Assembly (NCBI GenBank): GCA_002311915.1
Contig: DCAF01000005.1
Span: 179 to 6,748, forward strand
Direction: 5' to 3'
Length of the DNA: 6,570 bases
Source of the DNA: Sulfurovum sp. UBA1140
Lineage (GTDB): Bacteria; Campylobacterota; Campylobacteria; Campylobacterales; Sulfurovaceae
Shown piece by piece: positions 4,838 to 6,570 of the stretch. The translations under genes and the position numbers were made by a program. Numbering within the stretch: the stretch's first letter is position 1; each line of letters begins with the position of its first letter. The notes below the pieces were generated by a model. The model worked only from the letters and a program-made list of their open reading frames with translations. It searched no databases and was not told the origin of the DNA.

Positions 4838-6100
4838 CTATAGGTTCATCCCTTTCTCGCCGTGAACAGCTTCATCAAGACCTTTATGTTCAGTCTCTTC
4901 ATCAACTCTTCCACCACCTGTCAGTGCAGATGCGATATAGAATACAATTGCTGTTACAATACCACTGTAAACAATGGTCAAAAGAATCGCTTTAATCTGA
5001 TTCATCAATTGAGACATCATGTTGTAATCATCTGCCATTAGATATGGAGCGATAAAGATGGCTGTCGCAATCGAACCCCAAATACCAACAAGACCATGTA
5101 TCCAAAAAGCATCCAAACTATCATCTACTTTGAACATTTTTTTAAGTTTAGCAACACCGATGAACCCGATAATACCACCAACAAGACCGATAATAATCGC
5201 ACCACCAACACCAGCAGAACCTGACGCAGGAGTAATCGCAACCAGACCAGCAATCGCACCTGATGCACCACCAATAAGTGTAGGAGTTTTATAAACAACA
5301 TACTCAGCAATCAACCAACCGATAATACCCAAAGAGGCAGCGACATTGGTTACAAGGAAGGCGTTACCTGCAATACCATCAGCAGCAACTTGACTTCCTG
5401 CGTTAAATCCAAACCAACCAAACCATAATAACGCAGCACCAAGCACAGCAAATACAGGAGAGAATGGTTTCATAGCAGATTTACCATAACCTTTTCTTTT
5501 ACCCAATATCATTGCTACCACAAAACCTGCAACACCTGCATTAATATGTACAACTGTACCACCAGCAAAGTCCATCTCATCAAAGTTAAGCGTTGTTCCT
5601 CCACCCCATGCCCAGTGTGTTACAGGTGCATAAACAGCTAAAATCCATAGTGCAACAAAGATAGTAAAGGTCGAGAATTTCACTCTCTCAATCATAGACC
5701 CACTCGCAATGGCAACAGCAATCGCTGCAAATGTTCCTTGGAAGGCTACAAATAGAAGTTCGGGAATCGTTCCTGTCAGACTTTTATCAGTAATTCCTGC
5801 TAAAAGAATCTTACCTATACCAAAGAAGTCACCCTCACCAAAGGCAATACTGTATCCAGCAACAACCCATACCAATGTACCAACAGCAAAAGCAATCAAA
5901 CTCATTCCCATGGTATTTAGTACATTTTTACTTCGTGTCATACCACCATAAAATAGTGCCAGACCTGCAGGTGTCATAAGCATTACCAATGCAGTTGCTA
6001 TTAACATCCATGCGGTATCCCCACTATTTAAAGTATCCTCGGCAGATGCGAGTATTGGTAAAGATAACAGTGTTATCAGTGCTAGAAATTTATTTTTCAT
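4838..6100 (-). CDS. amtB: Ammonium channel AmtB (420 aa)
   Basis: This inner-membrane trimeric ammonium channel of the Amt/Mep/Rh family conducts ammonium or ammonia into the cell. Residues 1-20 look like a signal peptide (ending ASA, cleavage before Glu21), as in other proteobacterial AmtB proteins, leaving 11 hydrophobic segments. Recognisable pore residues are the twin histidines His185 (VVHINAG) and His335 (FWIHGLVG), the likely gate phenylalanines Phe124 and Phe232, Ser236 in FNAGS and Trp165 in WAWGGG (recruitment site), and Asp177 in MDFAGG. The cytoplasmic tail GGRVDEETEHKGLDEAVHGEKG is the PII-binding C-terminus. The length is normal. The ATG is preceded by AAGGAG with nine bases between. 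It is followed by glnB in the same direction; in many bacteria the PII gene comes first, so the order is reversed here. It is divergent from the porin gene, with a 237-nt shared control region. Confidence 0.96.
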   Translation of the reverse strand: MKNKFLALITLLSLPILASAEDTLNSGDTAWMLIATALVMLMTPAGLALFYGGMTRSKNVLNTMGMSLIAFAVGTLVWVVAGYSIAFGEGDFFGIGKILLAGITDKSLTGTIPELLFVAFQGTFAAIAVAIASGSMIERVKFSTFTIFVALWILAVYAPVTHWAWGGGTTLNFDEMDFAGGTVVHINAGVAGFVVAMILGKRKGYGKSAMKPFSPVFAVLGAALLWFGWFGFNAGSQVAADGIAGNAFLVTNVAASLGIIGWLIAEYVVYKTPTLIGGASGAIAGLVAITPASGSAGVGGAIIIGLVGGIIGFIGVAKLKKMFKVDDSLDAFWIHGLVGIWGSIATAIFIAPYLMADDYNMMSQLMNQIKAILLTIVYSGIVTAIVFYIASALTGGGRVDEETEHKGLDEAVHGEKGMNL

Positions 6101-6142
6101 AAACTTAACTCCTTTTTTGAACTTTTTTATTTTGATACCAGA

Positions 6143-6148
6143 AGTATA
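6143..6148 (-). promoter_or_regulatory. Candidate -10 box for amtB
   Basis: On the minus strand this reads TATACT, within GTTATACTTC, which would give a leader of about 36 nt before the amtB ATG. T-rich sequence lies upstream and there is no clear -35. No GG-N10-GC pair typical of sigma-54 was seen, although amtB genes are often sigma-54 dependent in other proteobacteria. Confidence 0.35.
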
Positions 6149-6204
6149 ACTTTTTTAAGATCAAAAAAAATTAGTTTTTTGTATAAAAATTAACCAATAT
6201 TTTA

Positions 6205-6221
6205 TTATATTGTCAATATAA
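6205..6221. promoter_or_regulatory. 17-bp palindrome, probable operator
   Basis: TTATATTGTCAATATAA has perfect 8-bp arms around one central base. It lies between the divergent amtB and porin promoters, about 77 bp upstream of the proposed amtB start point and about 100 bp upstream of the porin one. The form fits a dimeric regulator site. Extra CAATAT words at 6195-6200 and 6241-6246 flank it. The regulator is unknown. Confidence 0.45.
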
Positions 6222-6252
6222 CTAATATTACATTTGGTAGCAATATGAAAAT

Positions 6253-6269
6253 TGATTAAAAAATAATCA
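6253..6269. promoter_or_regulatory. Inverted repeat upstream of the porin promoter
   Basis: TGATTA and TAATCA are separated by five A residues. The centre is about 53 bp upstream of the proposed porin start point, a usual place for an activator or repressor site. It does not match the FNR/CRP spacing (TTGAT-N4-ATCAA). The AT-rich setting makes chance occurrence possible. Confidence 0.35.
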
Positions 6270-6301
6270 CAAATATTCTACGTAAATTTGAATATTTTAA
6301 C

Positions 6302-6307
6302 TATAAT
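6302..6307 (+). promoter_or_regulatory. -10 box of the porin gene
   Basis: A perfect TATAAT lies 30 bp before the porin ATG, predicting a leader of about 24 nt. The -35 region (TACGTA at 17-bp spacing) is poor, and AT-rich tracts precede it, as expected for Campylobacterota sigma-70 promoters. Confidence 0.6.
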
Positions 6308-6337
6308 ATCCTCATAAACTATTACAAAGGAGTAAAT

Positions 6338-6570
6338 ATGAAGTTTACAAAATTAAGTCTAATTGCAATATTAGCAGTGAGTTCAGCATTGGCAGGAGAG
6401 AGTACCATTTCGGGTGATGCTAAAGTTTTTTATGGAACCGATGATGCAGGAGAGCAGGATTTATTCAACAAAAATGGAGCATATGGAAATGCTGCGGTAA
6501 GTCTTGATTATTCAAAAGAGATTGCAACAAATATCTCTTTAAATGCAGGTATCACAGGTATCTCCACACT
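6338..6570 (+). CDS. Outer membrane porin, Opr-like, 5' part (77 codons, runs off the edge)
   Basis: The first 77 residues of a secreted beta-barrel protein are visible. It starts MKFTKLSLIAILAVSSALAG, a clear signal peptide with probable cleavage after SALA (residue 19). The following sequence has short alternating polar/hydrophobic stretches such as STISGDAKVFYG, AAVSLDYSKEI and ISLNAGITG, typical of porin transmembrane strands and of the N-termini of Campylobacterota Opr/major-outer-membrane-type porins. The ATG at 6338 has AAAGGAG (6326-6332) five bases upstream and a TATAAT promoter. It is divergent from amtB. It would let small solutes cross the outer membrane. Exact family and length cannot be judged because the gene is cut by the window end. 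Confidence 0.75.
   Translation, partial: MKFTKLSLIAILAVSSALAGESTISGDAKVFYGTDDAGEQDLFNKNGAYGNAAVSLDYSKEIATNISLNAGITGIST

Noticed and set aside
6101..6337. Sigma-54 promoter for amtB
   Set aside because: No GG-N10-GC element was found on the minus strand upstream of amtB, although this would be common for amtB genes in other proteobacteria.

Overview
The window looks like a chromosomal stretch from an AT-rich, free-living member of the Campylobacterota (Sulfurimonas/Sulfurovum-like). This is an inference from the low G+C, the AAGGAG-type ribosome binding sites, the T/A-rich promoters, and the N-terminus of a beta-barrel porin that resembles the Opr-type outer membrane porins of that group. No 16S or other taxonomic marker is present.

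Layout. Bases 1-277 hold no convincing gene. From 278 to 4063, three genes on the minus strand form a tight operon, transcribed right to left: an M20 zinc metallopeptidase of the glutamate carboxypeptidase type (start at 4063), a RimK-like ATP-grasp ligase (10-nt gap) and a 577-residue AAA+ ATPase with a TTG start (17-nt gap). Bases 4064-4401 are a 338-nt non-coding stretch with hairpins, a G7 tract and pieces of a short repeat family. Next, also on the minus strand, come glnB (PII signal protein, 4402-4743) and amtB (ammonium channel, 4838-6100). They are separated by 94 nt that hold a more complete copy of the same repeats, foldable as a branched hairpin. Bases 6101-6337 are a divergent control region with two short palindromes. 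The first 77 codons of a porin gene on the plus strand run off the right edge.

Function. amtB-glnB is a standard ammonium uptake and nitrogen-sensing pair: PII binds AmtB from the cytoplasmic side and blocks it when nitrogen is plentiful. The M20/ATP-grasp/AAA+ operon is the least ordinary part. It pairs an enzyme type that makes amide bonds to amino acids (often glutamate) with an enzyme type that cuts such bonds, plus an ATPase that could remodel a protein target. Substrates cannot be read from the sequence.

The most unusual non-coding signal is the repeat family around glnB. A 29-bp inverted repeat (26/29 matching) brackets the glnB reading frame 2 bp after its stop and 23 bp before its start. 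A second repeat, 27/29 identical between its two copies, lies in the amtB-glnB gap and upstream of the peptidase. Longer upstream starts for the peptidase and for glnB would only translate these repeats, so shorter starts with good ribosome binding sites are chosen.
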